DNA from: Thalassolituus alkanivorans
GTDB lineage: Bacteria > Pseudomonadota > Gammaproteobacteria > Pseudomonadales > Oceanobacteraceae
Assembly (NCBI RefSeq): GCF_020447205.1
Contig: NZ_JAJAEL010000011.1
Location: forward strand, 62,001 to 126,000
Length of the DNA: 64,000 nucleotides
Direction of reading: 5' to 3'
Each line of letters starts with the position of its first letter. Within the stretch, counting starts at the first letter, position 1. Position numbers and translations under genes: made by a program. The notes under the pieces were generated by a model. That model made no database searches, had not been told where the DNA came from, and worked only from the letters and a program-made list of their open reading frames with translations. This document shows, one piece after another, positions 46,493 through 57,903 of the stretch.

Positions 46493-46533
46493 AGCCTGCA
46501 TGCCTTTACACAACAAAACACGCCGGACTGGTT

Positions 46534-47358
46534 TCAGTGCTTTTCCACACCCGGACCAGCACTGTCAGCCGTTTCGGCACTGTCAGCATCGTCACTGCTG
46601 ACCGCTTCGCTGAGGCTGACAAAGGTTTCCGCCTCAAGCTGCGGCAGCGCCTCAGAGCAGGTGCGGTCACCCAGATCGTGCAGCGCTTTGCACATGGTGT
46701 CGATTTTACGGTCCACCGCATGCATATGATCCATCAGGTTATGGATGGAACGGGCAATAGGATCGGGCATTTCGTCGGCCATACCATAGGCATCAAAGCC
46801 GATTTTCTCGGCGATTTTGCGCCGTTGCTCATCTTCAGCCGTACTCGCTTTACGCACAATACGGCCCGGAATACCGACCACCGTCGCCCCCGCCGGAACT
46901 TCTTTGGTCACCACCGCATTGGAGCCGATACGGGCGTTCTCACCGACGATAATCGGCCCCAGCACTTTGGCGCCGGCACCGACCACCACGCCATTTTGCA
47001 GGGTCGGGTGGCGCTTGCCTTTATTCCAGGTGGTACCACCCAGCGTCACGCCGTGATACAGGGTGCAGTCATCGCCGATTTCAGCGGTCTCACCAATCAC
47101 CACGCCCATGCCATGGTCAATAAAGAAACGCCGGCCAATGGTTGCTCCCGGATGAATCTCAATACCGGTCATCCAGCGGCTGAAGGTCGACAGCATGCGC
47201 GCCAGCCATTTAAAGCCCTTGCGCCACAGCCAGTTGGCCACCCGGTAATGCAGCAGAGCATGCAACCCCGGATAGGTGGTGACCACCTCAAAGGTATTGC
47301 GCGCTGCCGGGTCACGCTCAAATACACTGGCAATGTCTTCACGCAGTTGTCTGATCAC
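46534..47358 (-). CDS. cysE: Serine O-acetyltransferase CysE
   Basis: 274 residues from GTG 47358, which overlaps the trmJ stop by four bases (GTGA). The N-terminal helical domain and left-handed beta-helix with hexapeptide repeats ([44 protein letters not shown]) are complete; the catalytic His are in DHGMG and LYHGV. It makes O-acetylserine for cysteine synthesis. The tail beyond ~residue 195 is longer than usual and ends in Ser/Asp/Ala-rich sequence. Neighbouring iscR-iscS links cysteine supply with its use. Confidence 0.95.
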   Translation of the reverse strand: MIRQLREDIASVFERDPAARNTFEVVTTYPGLHALLHYRVANWLWRKGFKWLARMLSTFSRWMTGIEIHPGATIGRRFFIDHGMGVVIGETAEIGDDCTLYHGVTLGGTTWNKGKRHPTLQNGVVVGAGAKVLGPIIVGENARIGSNAVVTKEVPAGATVVGIPGRIVRKASTAEDEQRRKIAEKIGFDAYGMADEMPDPIARSIHNLMDHMHAVDRKIDTMCKALHDLGDRTCSEALPQLEAETFVSLSEAVSSDDADSAETADSAGPGVEKH

Positions 47359-48140
47359 TCAGTATCCCCTTGTGTTTTATGGCTGGTGTCGCCCTGACGC
47401 TGTACCGCCGCCAGAATGCCACGCAAAATATTCACTTCTGTTTTGTCCGGTGCAGCGCGCTGATACAGACGGCGCATACGGGACATCAGGTGCTTCGGAG
47501 TATTGGGGTCAAGGAAGCCGATATCAATGAGCACAGTTTCCATATGACGGAACAGTCCATCCAGCTCGCCCTGGGTTGCCAGCGGATAATCCCAGGGCAC
47601 GCCCCAGGCTCCGGCCTCATCTTCCGGTTCGGCTTCGGCGCGGAAATTATCCGTCACCAGTGCCAGACGCATTTCATAGCACAGCACCTGAATGGCCTGG
47701 GCAACGTTCAGGGATGAGAAGTTTTCGTCGGTAGGAATATGCACGTGCGCGGTACACAGATGCAGCTCTTCATTGGTCAGACCACGGGATTCACGGCCGA
47801 ACACCAGCGCCACTTCATTACCGGCGGGAATCATTTCCGCAGCTTTCGCGGCCGACTGGCGCGGCGACATCAGCGGCCAGGGAATATGACGGCTGCGCGC
47901 GCTGGTGCCAATCACCAGACCACAGTCGGCAATGGCGTCTTCCAGCGTCGGTACGATGACCGCGTTGTGCAGAATATCTTCTGCGCGCGAAGAACGTTGG
48001 ATCGCCTCTTCGTCAATGCTGGCGATCGGATCAACCAGCACCAGCCGGCTCAGGCCCATGTTTTTCATCGCACGGGCGGCCGCTCCGATATTGCCGGAGT
48101 GGGTGGTATTAACCATTACGATACGGATTTTATCGAGCAT
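47355..48140 (-). CDS. trmJ: tRNA Cm32/Um32 methyltransferase TrmJ
   Basis: 261 residues from ATG 48140 ([30 protein letters not shown]). A SPOUT enzyme with a C-terminal trefoil knot: [15 protein letters not shown] and [22 protein letters not shown] are the knot motifs. It 2'-O-methylates position 32 of tRNAs. It is divergent from suhB and upstream of cysE/iscR, an order shared in part with E. coli (suhB-trmJ-iscR). Confidence 0.95.
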   Translation of the reverse strand: MLDKIRIVMVNTTHSGNIGAAARAMKNMGLSRLVLVDPIASIDEEAIQRSSRAEDILHNAVIVPTLEDAIADCGLVIGTSARSRHIPWPLMSPRQSAAKAAEMIPAGNEVALVFGRESRGLTNEELHLCTAHVHIPTDENFSSLNVAQAIQVLCYEMRLALVTDNFRAEAEPEDEAGAWGVPWDYPLATQGELDGLFRHMETVLIDIGFLDPNTPKHLMSRMRRLYQRAAPDKTEVNILRGILAAVQRQGDTSHKTQGDTE

Positions 48141-48308
48141 AACGCCTTGTCTGCGCCGCAACGGCGCTTATCGGAGAATGGCGGCCGGTCTGAAACCCGT
48201 GCAATCCGCAGGTTAACCTCACAACGGAGCATCTGCGGGAGCCAGGCCGGTACAGAATAAGGGGCACGAAGTGTAACGCAAAACGGGCTTCGCTAACCAG
48301 TCAGGTGC

Positions 48309-48317
48309 TGATATAAT
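48309..48317 (+). promoter_or_regulatory. Extended -10 promoter of suhB
   Basis: TGATATAAT (TGn plus perfect TATAAT) lies 47 bp before the suhB ATG. The -35 region is weak, as expected for an extended -10 promoter. Confidence 0.65.
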
Positions 48318-48363
48318 CCCGCGCCCGAAAAATGTTCTTTAACTTTAAGAGATAGCGATCCCT

Positions 48364-49137
48364 ATGCAACCCATGGTGAACTTGGCGTTGCGCGCTGCGC
48401 GTAATGCTGGTCAAGATCTGGTCCGTCGCCTGGACCGCTTCGATTCGTACAAAAGCACGGATCAGGAGAAAGCAAAGTTTGTGGCAGACTGCACCATTGG
48501 TCTGGAAAAAGGCATTATTTTTGAGCTGAAGAAAGCCCTGCCTGAGCACAACTTTTACGGCCGTGAAACCGGTCAGAACGGCGAACAGGCCAACCAGCCT
48601 GTGTGGCAGGTGTGCGTCATCGACGACATCTCCAACTTCCGCGTAGGTATCCCATCTTTTGCCATCATCGTCTGCTGCATGCAAAACGGCAAAGCAGAAC
48701 ACTCGGTGATCCTCAATCCTATTAATGGTGATGAATTCACGGCTTCCCGTGGCCGTGGTGCCCAGCTGAACAACCGCCGTATCCGCAGCGGTAACGTTAA
48801 CAGCCTGAGCGACGCCATCGTTGGTTACACCCAGCCAATGGGCAACAACGAAGCCGCCTTCGATCAGCTGCAGCGTTTACAGCGTCTGATGTCAAAAAGC
48901 TTTGACCTGCGCAATATCGGCTCCAACGCCCTGTCTATCTGCTACGTAGCCGCCGACCGTTTCCAGGGTGCCCTGCTGAGCAACGTTGATGAGTTTGCCC
49001 TGAACGCTGCCGGCCTGCTGGCTTCCGAAGCCGGTTGTCTGCTGTCTGAAGTGAGTGGCCAGCCATTGCTGCGCGCTCCGGCCAACCTGGTGGTCAGCAA
49101 CCCACGTCTGCTGAAAGCCCTGCTCGCCAAAGACTGA
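48364..49137 (+). CDS. suhB: SuhB-like protein with degenerate phosphatase site
   Basis: 257 residues, related to SuhB/inositol monophosphatase along the whole length (MQPMVNLALRAARNAGQDLVRR, SVILNPINGDEFTASRGRGAQLNNRR, NPRLLKALLAK). The metal-binding motifs are eroded: the GEES position reads GRET, the DPLDGTTNF loop is shortened to VIDDISNF (second Asp and GT missing), and the WDFAAG motif reads ALNAAG. It is therefore unlikely to hydrolyse inositol phosphate. E. coli SuhB also binds NusA and works in rRNA antitermination independently of catalysis; that role may be what is kept. Divergent from trmJ, as in E. coli. Confidence 0.88.
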   Translation: MQPMVNLALRAARNAGQDLVRRLDRFDSYKSTDQEKAKFVADCTIGLEKGIIFELKKALPEHNFYGRETGQNGEQANQPVWQVCVIDDISNFRVGIPSFAIIVCCMQNGKAEHSVILNPINGDEFTASRGRGAQLNNRRIRSGNVNSLSDAIVGYTQPMGNNEAAFDQLQRLQRLMSKSFDLRNIGSNALSICYVAADRFQGALLSNVDEFALNAAGLLASEAGCLLSEVSGQPLLRAPANLVVSNPRLLKALLAKD

Positions 49138-49147
49138 TATACCGGCC

Positions 49148-49195
49148 ATCACCGGCAGCATGTTGTTTTCAACAGATAACGACACTGCCGGTGAT
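49148..49195. terminator. Branched hairpin between suhB and entS-like gene
   Basis: ATCACCGGCAG pairs with CTGCCGGTGAT (11 bp), and the 26-base loop contains TGTTG-TTTT-CAACA. It lies between convergent genes, so it probably marks the end of both transcripts although no U tract follows. Confidence 0.55.
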
Positions 49196-49227
49196 CACGG
49201 TTTGCCCTGCCTCCTGCCGCACCATCA

Positions 49228-50457
49228 CTAACCGTCAGTTTTCTCTATACCACGCAATGTTTTGTTACCCAGCAGCAGCACTCCCAGTGTCATCGCGACG
49301 GCCCCCAGAGTAAAAATGCTGCCCAGCGATGACATAAACTTGCCCAGCACACCAATCCCCAGAGTACCGAGGGAATCCCCCGAAGCATCCTGCGCCGTCC
49401 AGATACCATTAATACGACCCAGATACTGATCCGGGGTATTAATCTGCACCAGGTTGTATTGCAGTAAGGAAGCGATGGACACCAGATAGCCAAAAGCGGC
49501 GAGCAAAAACAGTGCAGTAATAAAACTGTGGTTAAGCCCCAGCGCCATCATGCAGGCAAAGGCCGCCAGACTGACAAACAGCATCACCTGCCCGGGTTTC
49601 TGCACATGGCTGGCCCAGCCACTCACCAGTGCGCCTAAGGTTGCCCCCAGCGGCACTGCGGAATACATCAGCCCGAGTTCAGCCGCCCCACCGGCAAAAG
49701 CGTCTTCTACCAGTGCCGGAAACAGCACACGAATGGCTGTGGTTAACGTCACCAGAGTTCCGGCCAGTACGGTGTAAAACACAATGCGGTTAGCAAACAG
49801 ATAACGAAAACCCGCCGCCAGCGCCTTTAGCGGATGATGCTCTTCCACCTCCTGCGGACGCATGGAAGGCAACGCCAGCAAAGGAATCAGGGTCAGACCA
49901 GTGCCCAGTGCGGCAATCAGATAATTCCAGCCGACGTCGGCAAAGGCGATGATCAGCCCGCCCAGCGCCGGGGAAATAACGGTCGCCAGACGTACCGACA
50001 ACATACTGACGGCACGCGCCTGCAGCAGATTTTCACGTCCGACAATAAAAGGCATGCAGGCTAACAAAGCGGTTACACCAATAGCACCGAAGAAGCCGTC
50101 CCAGACGGCCAGCAGATAAATAACCCAGAGTTGCGGCTGTGGCAGCCAGGCGTTTACCGCCAGCCCGAGAAAACCAATGCCGCACACAGCGCGGGCAAAC
50201 AGAATCAGTTTTTTACGGTCATCACGGTCGGCCAGCACGCCGCCCAGCAACAGTCCGGCAAACATACCCGCACCTTCCAGCGCCATTACCAGCCCCACCT
50301 GAAACGAATCACCACTGAGCTGATACACCTGCATGGGTATGGCAACCGCCAGCATGCCCAGCCCCAGCAGGGAAATGGTACGGGCAATAAATACGTTGCG
50401 GAAATGACGGTTGGTTTTCAGCAGGCTGAAATCAACAAAGAACGATTTTTTATTCAT
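49228..50457 (-). CDS. EntS-type siderophore exporter (MFS)
   Basis: A 409-residue MFS protein with 12 hydrophobic helices and close likeness to E. coli EntS: SLLKTNRHFRNVFIARTISLLGLGMLAVAIPMQVYQL, GVLADRDDRKKLILFARAVCGIGFLGL, LWDGFF-like AVWDGFFGAIGVTALLA, and SLLQYNLVQINTPDQYLGRINGIW. EntS moves enterobactin across the inner membrane. It follows the NRPS gene by 24 bp and is the last gene of the siderophore operon, so the product of this NRPS is its probable cargo. The operon also encodes an RND pump, which may act in series or in parallel. Confidence 0.93.
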   Translation of the reverse strand: MNKKSFFVDFSLLKTNRHFRNVFIARTISLLGLGMLAVAIPMQVYQLSGDSFQVGLVMALEGAGMFAGLLLGGVLADRDDRKKLILFARAVCGIGFLGLAVNAWLPQPQLWVIYLLAVWDGFFGAIGVTALLACMPFIVGRENLLQARAVSMLSVRLATVISPALGGLIIAFADVGWNYLIAALGTGLTLIPLLALPSMRPQEVEEHHPLKALAAGFRYLFANRIVFYTVLAGTLVTLTTAIRVLFPALVEDAFAGGAAELGLMYSAVPLGATLGALVSGWASHVQKPGQVMLFVSLAAFACMMALGLNHSFITALFLLAAFGYLVSIASLLQYNLVQINTPDQYLGRINGIWTAQDASGDSLGTLGIGVLGKFMSSLGSIFTLGAVAMTLGVLLLGNKTLRGIEKTDG

Positions 50458-50481
50458 AGCATCAACTTAAACAAAGGCCGG

Positions 50482-53400
50482 TCATGCACTGACCGGCGGG
50501 TAATGACGGGAGGAACCTGCGGCTTCACTGTCTCCCTCAGCAAGCAGACGGTCGAGTAACGGGCCGAGCTGCTGCAGGGATTGTGGCGAAAGGATATTTT
50601 CATGACTGGCCCAGGGCAGAAATTCATACTCGGCTCCCGGTGCATAAGGCTGCCAGTCGGCTTGCGGGCGGATATAAGCGGGCAGATCCTGGGCGGCGAC
50701 AAACACGCTGAAGCGGCCGTCGTAAACCGGAGTGCGTGTCTGTTTCAGCAGACGTACCGCATCTTTGTAGTTGGCAAAGATCTGCTCCAGCATGGCGTCT
50801 TTTTCTGCCTGTGCCTGGGCCATGGCCTGCTGCTCGTCCTGCGCCAGCGTGGCACTGTCTGTTTCCGCACCGACGGCATCATTCAGCAGTTGCGCCTGTT
50901 CCCGCTCGGCACCTAAGGCTTCTTCTGCACCTTCCGGATCGTTCCAGTCGTGTACTTCCGCCGGATAGGTATCGAGCAGACCGAGGAAGGCCACCTCCTC
51001 GCCCTGAGCGCGCAACTGCGCCGCCACGGCATAGGCCACCGCGCCACCCAGCGAGTAGCCCAGCAGATAGTAAGGTCCGTGAGCCTGCTCGCGGCGGATA
51101 ATGCTCAGCTGACGCTGCACCAGTTCTTCCATACTGGCGCTGCTGGCCATCAGGCCGTGCGGGCGCGGTGACTGCAGACCGATGATGGCACGGCCTTCAC
51201 GCAGGTAACGCGACAGCACACTGTACTGCCAGGCAAAGCCCGAGCCCGGACAGAAGCAGAACAGCGGCTCTGGCGTGTGGCCGTGAACGTCTTTACGCGC
51301 TGCACGAAGCCTTATCACTTCGGCAAAACCATCGTGACCAAAATCGTTGCGCTGGTCGTTTTCGTTAAGCAACGCTGCCAGTCGCGCCACGGTGGGTGCG
51401 CCCATAATCTGCCCCACGGTCACCGCTCGTTTCAGTTCCCGGCGGATATCGGCCGCTAAGCGCATGGCCAACAACGAATGGCCGCCAAGGGCGAAGAAGT
51501 CGTCATCGGCACGGAGTTCCGTCACCTCCAGCAGGCGCATAAACAGCTGCGCCAGACGTTGCTCCAGCCCGCGTGCCGGTGCGCGCCCGCTGCTGCTGCC
51601 AGCGCTGCTGAGCTGAGGTTTGGGCAGGGCTTTGCGGTCGAGTTTGCCGTTGGCGCTTAACGGCAGCTTTTCCAGCGTTACCCAGGCCACCGGCACCATA
51701 TGCGCAGGCAGCGCAGCACTGGCGGCGGCTTTGAGTGCATCCTCTGCCAGCGTTACGCCGGGCTGCGCCACCAGATAAGCCACCAGCTGGCGGTTGTCTT
51801 CACCGGAGCCGTTATTGCCCTCGTGCAGCACCGTTGCATGCACCACGGCATTGGCCACGCCCGGTTGCGCCAGCAGACAGGTTTCGATTTCACCCAGCTC
51901 AATGCGCTGACCGCGGATTTTGATCTGATCGTCGGCACGCCCCAGATATTCCACCACGCCATTGCTCAGCCAGCGCACCACGTCGCCGGTGCGGTACATA
52001 CGACTGCCCGGCGGACCATAAGGATCGGCAACAAAACGCCCGGCGCTGAGTGCAGCGCGGCCCAGATAGCCGTGCGCCAGCTGCACACCACTGAGGTACA
52101 GCTCGCCGGTAGCCCCCACTGGGACCGGGCGTAATGTCGCATCCAGCACCTGCAGACGGGTGTTCCACACCGGACGTCCTATCGGCACACTGTTACCCAA
52201 TGACACTGAGCTGCCCAACGACACTGGGCTGCCCGCAGACGACACAGCCTGTGAGGCCGGTTCGTAACTGACATCCACCGCCGCTTCGGTCGGGCCGTAG
52301 AGATTGTGCAGCTGCACGCCCTGATTATCCGCGGCGCGAACGCCAAAACGCTGGTTAAAGGCATCGGCCTGAGCCCAGGTCAGGGCTTCACCGCTGCAGA
52401 AGACCTGACGCAATGATGTACACAGCGGTTGTTCTTCACCGTACAGCGCACGCGCTGTGCTGGTAAAAATCGCCAGCATGGAGGGGACGAAATGCAGGGT
52501 GGTGACCTGCCAGCGGTTAATGGTATCGATCAGCGCCTGCGGATCTTTGTGCGCCTCAGGTGCGGCCATCACCAACCCGGCGCCCACACACGCCGACCAG
52601 AAAAATTCCCACACTGACACATCAAAGCTGCACGGCGTTTTCTGCAATACCACATCCGCTGCCGTCAGCGGGTACTGGTGTTGCATCCACTCCAGCCGGT
52701 TAACGATGGCGGCATGGCCGACCAGTACGCCTTTCGGTTGTCCTGTGGTGCCCGAGGTATAAATCAGATACGCCGGATGCGCCGGAGTGATATTCACCCG
52801 CTTAAGCTGTGCCGGATCGCTGGTCTGCAGGTCGTTCACATCCAGCAACGGGCTGTTGCCAGCCAGCGGTTGCAGCCGTGCAAACAGGGCTTCTGCCGTG
52901 ATCAGCGCCGCCGCGCCAGCATCCTGCAACATAAAGCCGAGACGCTCATCCGGATAACCGGTATCCAGCGGCAGATAGGCCGCACCGGCTTCAATCACCG
53001 CCCAGATGGCCAGAGTCAGATCCACCGAGCGCGGCAGGGCCAGCGCCACAATGCTGCCCGGCGTCACTCCGGCCTGCTGCAGACCTGCAGCCATGGCATC
53101 CACCCGCGCACGCGCTGCGCCATAGGTCAGAGTCTGGTGCTCGTCGGCCACACAGAACGACTGCATATGATGCTCAGCCCGACTGCGCAGCGCCGACTGC
53201 AGGGTGGCGCCGGACAATGGCCGCTGCGTGTTATTAGCCTCTGTCAGCAGGCTTTGCTCCACCGGACTCAGCGCTGGCCAACGGGCTAACGGCACAGCGG
53301 AATTGCTATCGGCTTCAGCCAACGCCAGACGCAACACATGGGCCACGCGCTGCGCCAGCAGCGCTGCATTCAGGCCCAGCGTCGCCAGTGCCTGGCGGTC

Positions 53401-56400
53401 TTCTACCAGCAGAGTCAGCTGCTCGCCGGGAATCACCAGCAGCGCCAGCGGGTAGTGGCTGTAACCACGGTTATGAATAGCGCGGATATGCAACGGCTGG
53501 CTGCCATTGCCACTGAGCTCGGCGCTGGCCCAACCAGAATCCGGGTAGTTTTCCACCACCAGCAGGGTATCGAACAAAGTCCCCAGCCCGGCCAGCCGCT
53601 GAATGTCCGCCAGTCCCAGCGCATCCTGTTCCATCAGCTGCGCGTGTTGCTGCTGTATGGCCGCAAGCTGGGGCCAGAAGGCCTGATCAGCGTCGGTCTT
53701 AACCCGCACCGGCAGGGTATTGAGGAACAGGCCAACCTGATCGGCCAGACCGTTAATGGCCGCGCTGCGTCCGGACACCGGCGTGCCGAACAGTACGTCG
53801 TCGCGCCCGGTTATGCCACGCAGGACCTGAGCCCAGATGCCCTGCATCAGCACGTTGAGGGTAATCCCCTGACGCCGCAGCCTCTGCGTCAGCGCCTGGG
53901 TTTCTGCCGTGGTTAAGGTGAGCGTGTATTCGCTGACAGCGGCCACCGCCGTGCGGCTATCGGCAGCATCGAATACACAGGTCGGGCTGGCCCCCGCCAG
54001 TGCCTGCGCCCAAACAGCGCGTGCTTCAGTGTCATCACGTTGCAGCAGCTGTTGCATCAGTTGTGGATAGGACACATCCAGCGCCGGTAGCGGCGCCTGT
54101 GTCTGGTAAGCGGTGATCAGATCGCGCAGCAGCAGCGGCGTCGACCAGCCATCCACCACCAGATGGTGAATCACCAGAATCAGTTCACTGCGCGGTTCGT
54201 TGTCTTCATTCACCCCGAGATGCACCAATGCCGCTGCCAGCATCCCACCAGCACGGCCGGTGGGGTAATGCGCCTGCAGCAGCTGTTGTTCAAGCTCAGC
54301 AAAGGCCAGGGCGCGTTCGTTGGCACGTTCCTTGGCGCGTTCCTTGGCGCGCTCGCTGGCAGGCAGGATGCTGAGGTCGTGTTCGCTCAACGGCCAGTGC
54401 CGTTCCGTAACGGCCGGCATTACCAGTAACGACTGCTCCAGACTGTCACTGTCGAACAGCCCGGCCAGTTGCGGATAGCGGCCCACTACATAATTGAGCG
54501 CCTGCTGTAAGCGTTCACTGTCCACCACGCCACTGAGAGACAGGCGGGTAAAGGCGTTGTAGTTACCGCCGTCCGGGTGCAACTGGGTTTCAAACAGCAT
54601 GCCCTGCTGCAGCGGCAGCAGAGGTGCGGCCTCCACCTCACGCCCATAGCGCAGCTGCAGGGTCTGGCGCTCCGCCGCGCTCAGCCACTCCAGCTCAGAA
54701 GCCGTGTTTGCCTGCAGGGGCGTCATTACAGTGGCCAGTGCGCGTGGGGTTTTAAGGCTGAACACCTGCGCCGGCTTCAGCAGCCAGCCCTGCTCGCGCA
54801 CAGCGGTACAGAGAATAATGGCGCTGATACTGTCGCCACCGATGGCAAAGAAATCGTCATCCGCGCCCACCTGCCCAAGCCGAAGCACAGCGGCCATTTG
54901 CATGCACAGCAGCGCCTCGTCGTCGCTCAGTGCCCTGTTGGTGTGAACACTGCCGCCGTGCATATCCTGACTGTTCGGTAATGCCTTGCGGTCAATCTTA
55001 CCGCTGACATTACGCGGGAATTCGTCCATCACCAGCAGCAACGACGGCACCATGTAATCCGGCAGCCGCTCGCGCAGCAGGCCCAGCAGTTCGCGGCTGC
55101 GCTGTGTGCGCTCGTCACCGCTCAGCCCCGGAATCACGCAATAGCCAAGCAAACGCTGGCTGTTGTTGATCGACTCCGCCAGCACCAGCGCACTTTCCAC
55201 CGCCGGCAGTAGTGACAGGGCATTTTCCACCTCACCGATTTCGACGCGGTAGCCACGGATTTTCACCTGATCGTCACCGCGACCGGCAAATTCCACGCGG
55301 CCATCGCTGGTCCAGCGCACCAGATCACCGCTGCGGTACATGCGGCTGCCTGGCGGGCCATAAGGGTCGGCAACAAAACGTCCGGCCGAGAGTACGCCAC
55401 GGGCCAGATAACCCGCCGCCAGACCAGCGCCGGCGATATAGAGTTCGCCCAGTACGCCCGGCGGCACCGGCTGTAAGCGGGCATCGAGAATGTAAACGCG
55501 GGTATTGCCGATGGGGCGGCCCACCAGCGGGCCCTCGCTGTCACGCACGCAGGCACGCAGGGTATCCACTGTGTATTCGGTCGGGCCGTACAAATTGTGG
55601 GCGGTAAGTTGCGGATGCTGATTCAGCTGCTGCCACAGGTTAGCCGGGCAGGCTTCGCCACCGATCAGAATCAGCGACGGCTGATGATGGTCAGCGTCCA
55701 TCAGGCCCTGATTGAGCAGTTGTGCCAGAAACGACGGTGGCAGGTCGAGGGTGTCGATGCCACGTTGCCGGATCTGCTGCACCAGCTCGCTGGCGTCGCG
55801 CCGCACAGTGTCGTCGAACACATGCACTTCTTCGCCCAGCAGCAGCCAGAAAATCTGCAGCCAGCTGGAATCGAACGAAAACGAATGGGTGTGACCGGCA
55901 CGCAGTGGCCGCCCCGGACAGCGCTGCGCGACCTGCTCGCGCAGCGGCTCATAAAAGGCGCTGCGGTGTGAGCTGATCAGATTAAGCAAGGCGCCGTGGT
56001 TGTTCATCACCCCTTTCGGCCGCCCGGTACTGCCCGAGGTAAAAATGACATAGGCGATATCATCGCCCCCCGGCAGCGGTCGCTCATCAGCGTTCAACCG
56101 CACGGCGGGCTGGGCCTGCAACTCTGCCAGCAACGCCGCATCGTCGAGATTCGCCCGCTTAAGCTGTGCCGGAAACTGTGCCGTCACCGTCTGCGTCGTC
56201 AGCAACAACGCCGGACGGGCGTCCTCACACATCATGGCCATACGCCCGGCCGGGTAATCCAGATCCAGCGGCAACCAGCTGGCACCGCTGTCGAGCACCG
56301 CCAGCATGGCCAGTACCGAATAGCGCGACCTTGGCAGCGCAGTGGCCACGACCTGACCACGCCCTATGCCCTGAGCCCGCAGCCAGCGGCTGAGACGTGC

Positions 56401-57903
56401 GACTTCTGCGCCGGCTTCAGCAAAACTCAGGCGCTCGTCGGCGCCGCTGCCAGCGGCAAAAACCAGCGCGGTGTGCGCCGGTTTTTTCTGCACCTGCTCC
56501 CAGAACAGGTCAGCGATATTGTGCAGATCCTGTGGTGGCAGGAATACCCGCCCCTGTTGCCACAGGCTCAGGCTGTGACGTTCGTCGTCGCTGAGCAGGG
56601 GCACATCGGCCAGTGGAGATTCCGGCTGCGCCAGCCAGTAATTGAGCAGGCGCACAAAGCGTTCAGCATGGGCAGCTAATTCAGCGGCAGTGTAACGGCC
56701 AGCACCGGCACGTAATTCCAGCAATAAGTGCTGCTCATGCACCAGCAGGCCGAATTCAATATCGTCTACCGGGCCGGTGGCGAGGTGATGGGTAATACCT
56801 TCGGCTCCGGCAAAATCCAGGCGGTAATCAAAGTGTTTGTAGTTCACCACAGCGCCGTATAAAGGATCGCCGGCCACGCGCTTCAGGTCGCGTGCAATCT
56901 GTTCGGCATCGTATTTCTGATGGCGGCGCACGGCGGCCATCTGTTCGTGCACCTGACGGGTTAATTCAGACAGCGAAGTCAGCGGCGCAATACTGAGTGG
57001 TAATGGCAACACGTTCACCACCGGAGCCGCAGAGGTAATGGCCGCCGAACCCAGACGGCGCATAAAAGGCACGCCAAGCACCTGAGTGCTCTGGCCGGTC
57101 ATGCGGGCCAGATAAGCACCAATCAGGGCCATCAGCACATCCGGCAGACCGGTGCGTTTACCGCATTGCGCGGCAAAGGTTTTCAGCCGGCTGAGTACAT
57201 CACCGGCCAGCGATAATTCCACGGTTAATAACGATGCGGCACCCGCAATGCTGTGCGGCCTGGCCGATAAGGATGCCGGTGTGGGCAGGTCGGCACAGAG
57301 CTCTGACCAGAAAGCCTTATCACGCTGGCAGGCGTCCGAGGCGCGATAAGCCTGGTATTCCGCCGTCACCTCAGTTACCGCAGTAAAGGGCGACGGCCCA
57401 CAGGCGATACCCGCCAGACGCTCAGAATACAGAGCGGCAATACGGCGGCTTAAGGCATTAATGCTGAACCCATCGAGCTGAATATGATGGTATCTCTGGT
57501 ACCAGAGCCAGTGCTCCGGCGCGAGCTGAATCAGCAGATGACGGAACAGAGGGGCTTCTCCGTCCACCGTCAGATGGGCGTGGCTGTCGGCCCACATATA
57601 TGCAAAGGCCTGTTCACGGCCATCCGCCAATGCGGAGAAATCCAGCCGTTCACAGGCGGGAATATCCTCTGCCCTTAAACAACGCAGCGTCTGCTGACCG
57701 TCACGGTACAACGCACACACCGTATCTGCTTCCGTCATGGCCTGGCGAATGGCCAGATCAAGCAGCGCCGCATTTAACGGCCCACGGATTTCCACCGCAT
57801 GAGAAATGTTATACAGGTCGCCGCTTTCGCTGACCTGATCCGCCAGCCAGATTCCCTGTTGGGTGCCGGTCAGTGCCTGCCCGTTAATATCTGCACCGCT
57901 CAT
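50482..57903 (-). CDS. Two-module siderophore NRPS (C-A-T-C-A-T-TE)
   Basis: 2473 residues. Domains in order: C1 (HHIQLDG at 139-145), A1 ([10 protein letters not shown] near 625, NLYGPTE near 770), T1 (GGDS near 1023), C2 (HHLVVDG near 1247), A2 ([10 protein letters not shown] near 1712), T2 (GGHS near 2141), and TE (GYSLGG near 2283, His in SHENILSP). The A2 pocket reads DVWHFSLVDK, the serine code of EntF. The A1 pocket reads by my alignment DSLDLGLVDK, with two acidic residues, suggesting Arg, Lys or Orn. No separate epimerase domain is present. C1 should accept dihydroxybenzoate; the TE should release or oligomerise DHB-X-Ser. The start overlaps the mbtH stop (ATGA). Two short in-frame tandem repeats interrupt C2 and A2, and the TE has an acidic, Gln-rich insert after the GYSLGG region. 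Confidence 0.95.
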   Translation of the reverse strand: MSGADINGQALTGTQQGIWLADQVSESGDLYNISHAVEIRGPLNAALLDLAIRQAMTEADTVCALYRDGQQTLRCLRAEDIPACERLDFSALADGREQAFAYMWADSHAHLTVDGEAPLFRHLLIQLAPEHWLWYQRYHHIQLDGFSINALSRRIAALYSERLAGIACGPSPFTAVTEVTAEYQAYRASDACQRDKAFWSELCADLPTPASLSARPHSIAGAASLLTVELSLAGDVLSRLKTFAAQCGKRTGLPDVLMALIGAYLARMTGQSTQVLGVPFMRRLGSAAITSAAPVVNVLPLPLSIAPLTSLSELTRQVHEQMAAVRRHQKYDAEQIARDLKRVAGDPLYGAVVNYKHFDYRLDFAGAEGITHHLATGPVDDIEFGLLVHEQHLLLELRAGAGRYTAAELAAHAERFVRLLNYWLAQPESPLADVPLLSDDERHSLSLWQQGRVFLPPQDLHNIADLFWEQVQKKPAHTALVFAAGSGADERLSFAEAGAEVARLSRWLRAQGIGRGQVVATALPRSRYSVLAMLAVLDSGASWLPLDLDYPAGRMAMMCEDARPALLLTTQTVTAQFPAQLKRANLDDAALLAELQAQPAVRLNADERPLPGGDDIAYVIFTSGSTGRPKGVMNNHGALLNLISSHRSAFYEPLREQVAQRCPGRPLRAGHTHSFSFDSSWLQIFWLLLGEEVHVFDDTVRRDASELVQQIRQRGIDTLDLPPSFLAQLLNQGLMDADHHQPSLILIGGEACPANLWQQLNQHPQLTAHNLYGPTEYTVDTLRACVRDSEGPLVGRPIGNTRVYILDARLQPVPPGVLGELYIAGAGLAAGYLARGVLSAGRFVADPYGPPGSRMYRSGDLVRWTSDGRVEFAGRGDDQVKIRGYRVEIGEVENALSLLPAVESALVLAESINNSQRLLGYCVIPGLSGDERTQRSRELLGLLRERLPDYMVPSLLLVMDEFPRNVSGKIDRKALPNSQDMHGGSVHTNRALSDDEALLCMQMAAVLRLGQVGADDDFFAIGGDSISAIILCTAVREQGWLLKPAQVFSLKTPRALATVMTPLQANTASELEWLSAAERQTLQLRYGREVEAAPLLPLQQGMLFETQLHPDGGNYNAFTRLSLSGVVDSERLQQALNYVVGRYPQLAGLFDSDSLEQSLLVMPAVTERHWPLSEHDLSILPASERAKERAKERANERALAFAELEQQLLQAHYPTGRAGGMLAAALVHLGVNEDNEPRSELILVIHHLVVDGWSTPLLLRDLITAYQTQAPLPALDVSYPQLMQQLLQRDDTEARAVWAQALAGASPTCVFDAADSRTAVAAVSEYTLTLTTAETQALTQRLRRQGITLNVLMQGIWAQVLRGITGRDDVLFGTPVSGRSAAINGLADQVGLFLNTLPVRVKTDADQAFWPQLAAIQQQHAQLMEQDALGLADIQRLAGLGTLFDTLLVVENYPDSGWASAELSGNGSQPLHIRAIHNRGYSHYPLALLVIPGEQLTLLVEDRQALATLGLNAALLAQRVAHVLRLALAEADSNSAVPLARWPALSPVEQSLLTEANNTQRPLSGATLQSALRSRAEHHMQSFCVADEHQTLTYGAARARVDAMAAGLQQAGVTPGSIVALALPRSVDLTLAIWAVIEAGAAYLPLDTGYPDERLGFMLQDAGAAALITAEALFARLQPLAGNSPLLDVNDLQTSDPAQLKRVNITPAHPAYLIYTSGTTGQPKGVLVGHAAIVNRLEWMQHQYPLTAADVVLQKTPCSFDVSVWEFFWSACVGAGLVMAAPEAHKDPQALIDTINRWQVTTLHFVPSMLAIFTSTARALYGEEQPLCTSLRQVFCSGEALTWAQADAFNQRFGVRAADNQGVQLHNLYGPTEAAVDVSYEPASQAVSSAGSPVSLGSSVSLGNSVPIGRPVWNTRLQVLDATLRPVPVGATGELYLSGVQLAHGYLGRAALSAGRFVADPYGPPGSRMYRTGDVVRWLSNGVVEYLGRADDQIKIRGQRIELGEIETCLLAQPGVANAVVHATVLHEGNNGSGEDNRQLVAYLVAQPGVTLAEDALKAAASAALPAHMVPVAWVTLEKLPLSANGKLDRKALPKPQLSSAGSSSGRAPARGLEQRLAQLFMRLLEVTELRADDDFFALGGHSLLAMRLAADIRRELKRAVTVGQIMGAPTVARLAALLNENDQRNDFGHDGFAEVIRLRAARKDVHGHTPEPLFCFCPGSGFAWQYSVLSRYLREGRAIIGLQSPRPHGLMASSASMEELVQRQLSIIRREQAHGPYYLLGYSLGGAVAYAVAAQLRAQGEEVAFLGLLDTYPAEVHDWNDPEGAEEALGAEREQAQLLNDAVGAETDSATLAQDEQQAMAQAQAEKDAMLEQIFANYKDAVRLLKQTRTPVYDGRFSVFVAAQDLPAYIRPQADWQPYAPGAEYEFLPWASHENILSPQSLQQLGPLLDRLLAEGDSEAAGSSRHYPPVSA
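52187..52241. repeat. In-frame 18-bp repeats in the A2 domain
   Basis: Three degenerate 18-bp units encode [18 protein letters not shown] between the A5 and A6 motifs. They lengthen a surface loop by roughly 15-20 residues compared with ordinary A domains. Confidence 0.75.
54311..54358. repeat. In-frame 12-bp repeats in the C2 domain
   Basis: Four 12-bp units (GCGCGTTCCTTG and variants) encode [16 protein letters not shown], a charged helical insertion in the first half of C2, before HHLVVDG. Confidence 0.85.

Noticed and set aside
54000-54830. Epimerase domain between T1 and C2
   Set aside because: The sequence after T1 goes straight into one condensation-type domain with HHLVVDG and then A2, with no room for an extra ~450 residues. 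A dual C/E activity cannot be excluded by eye.
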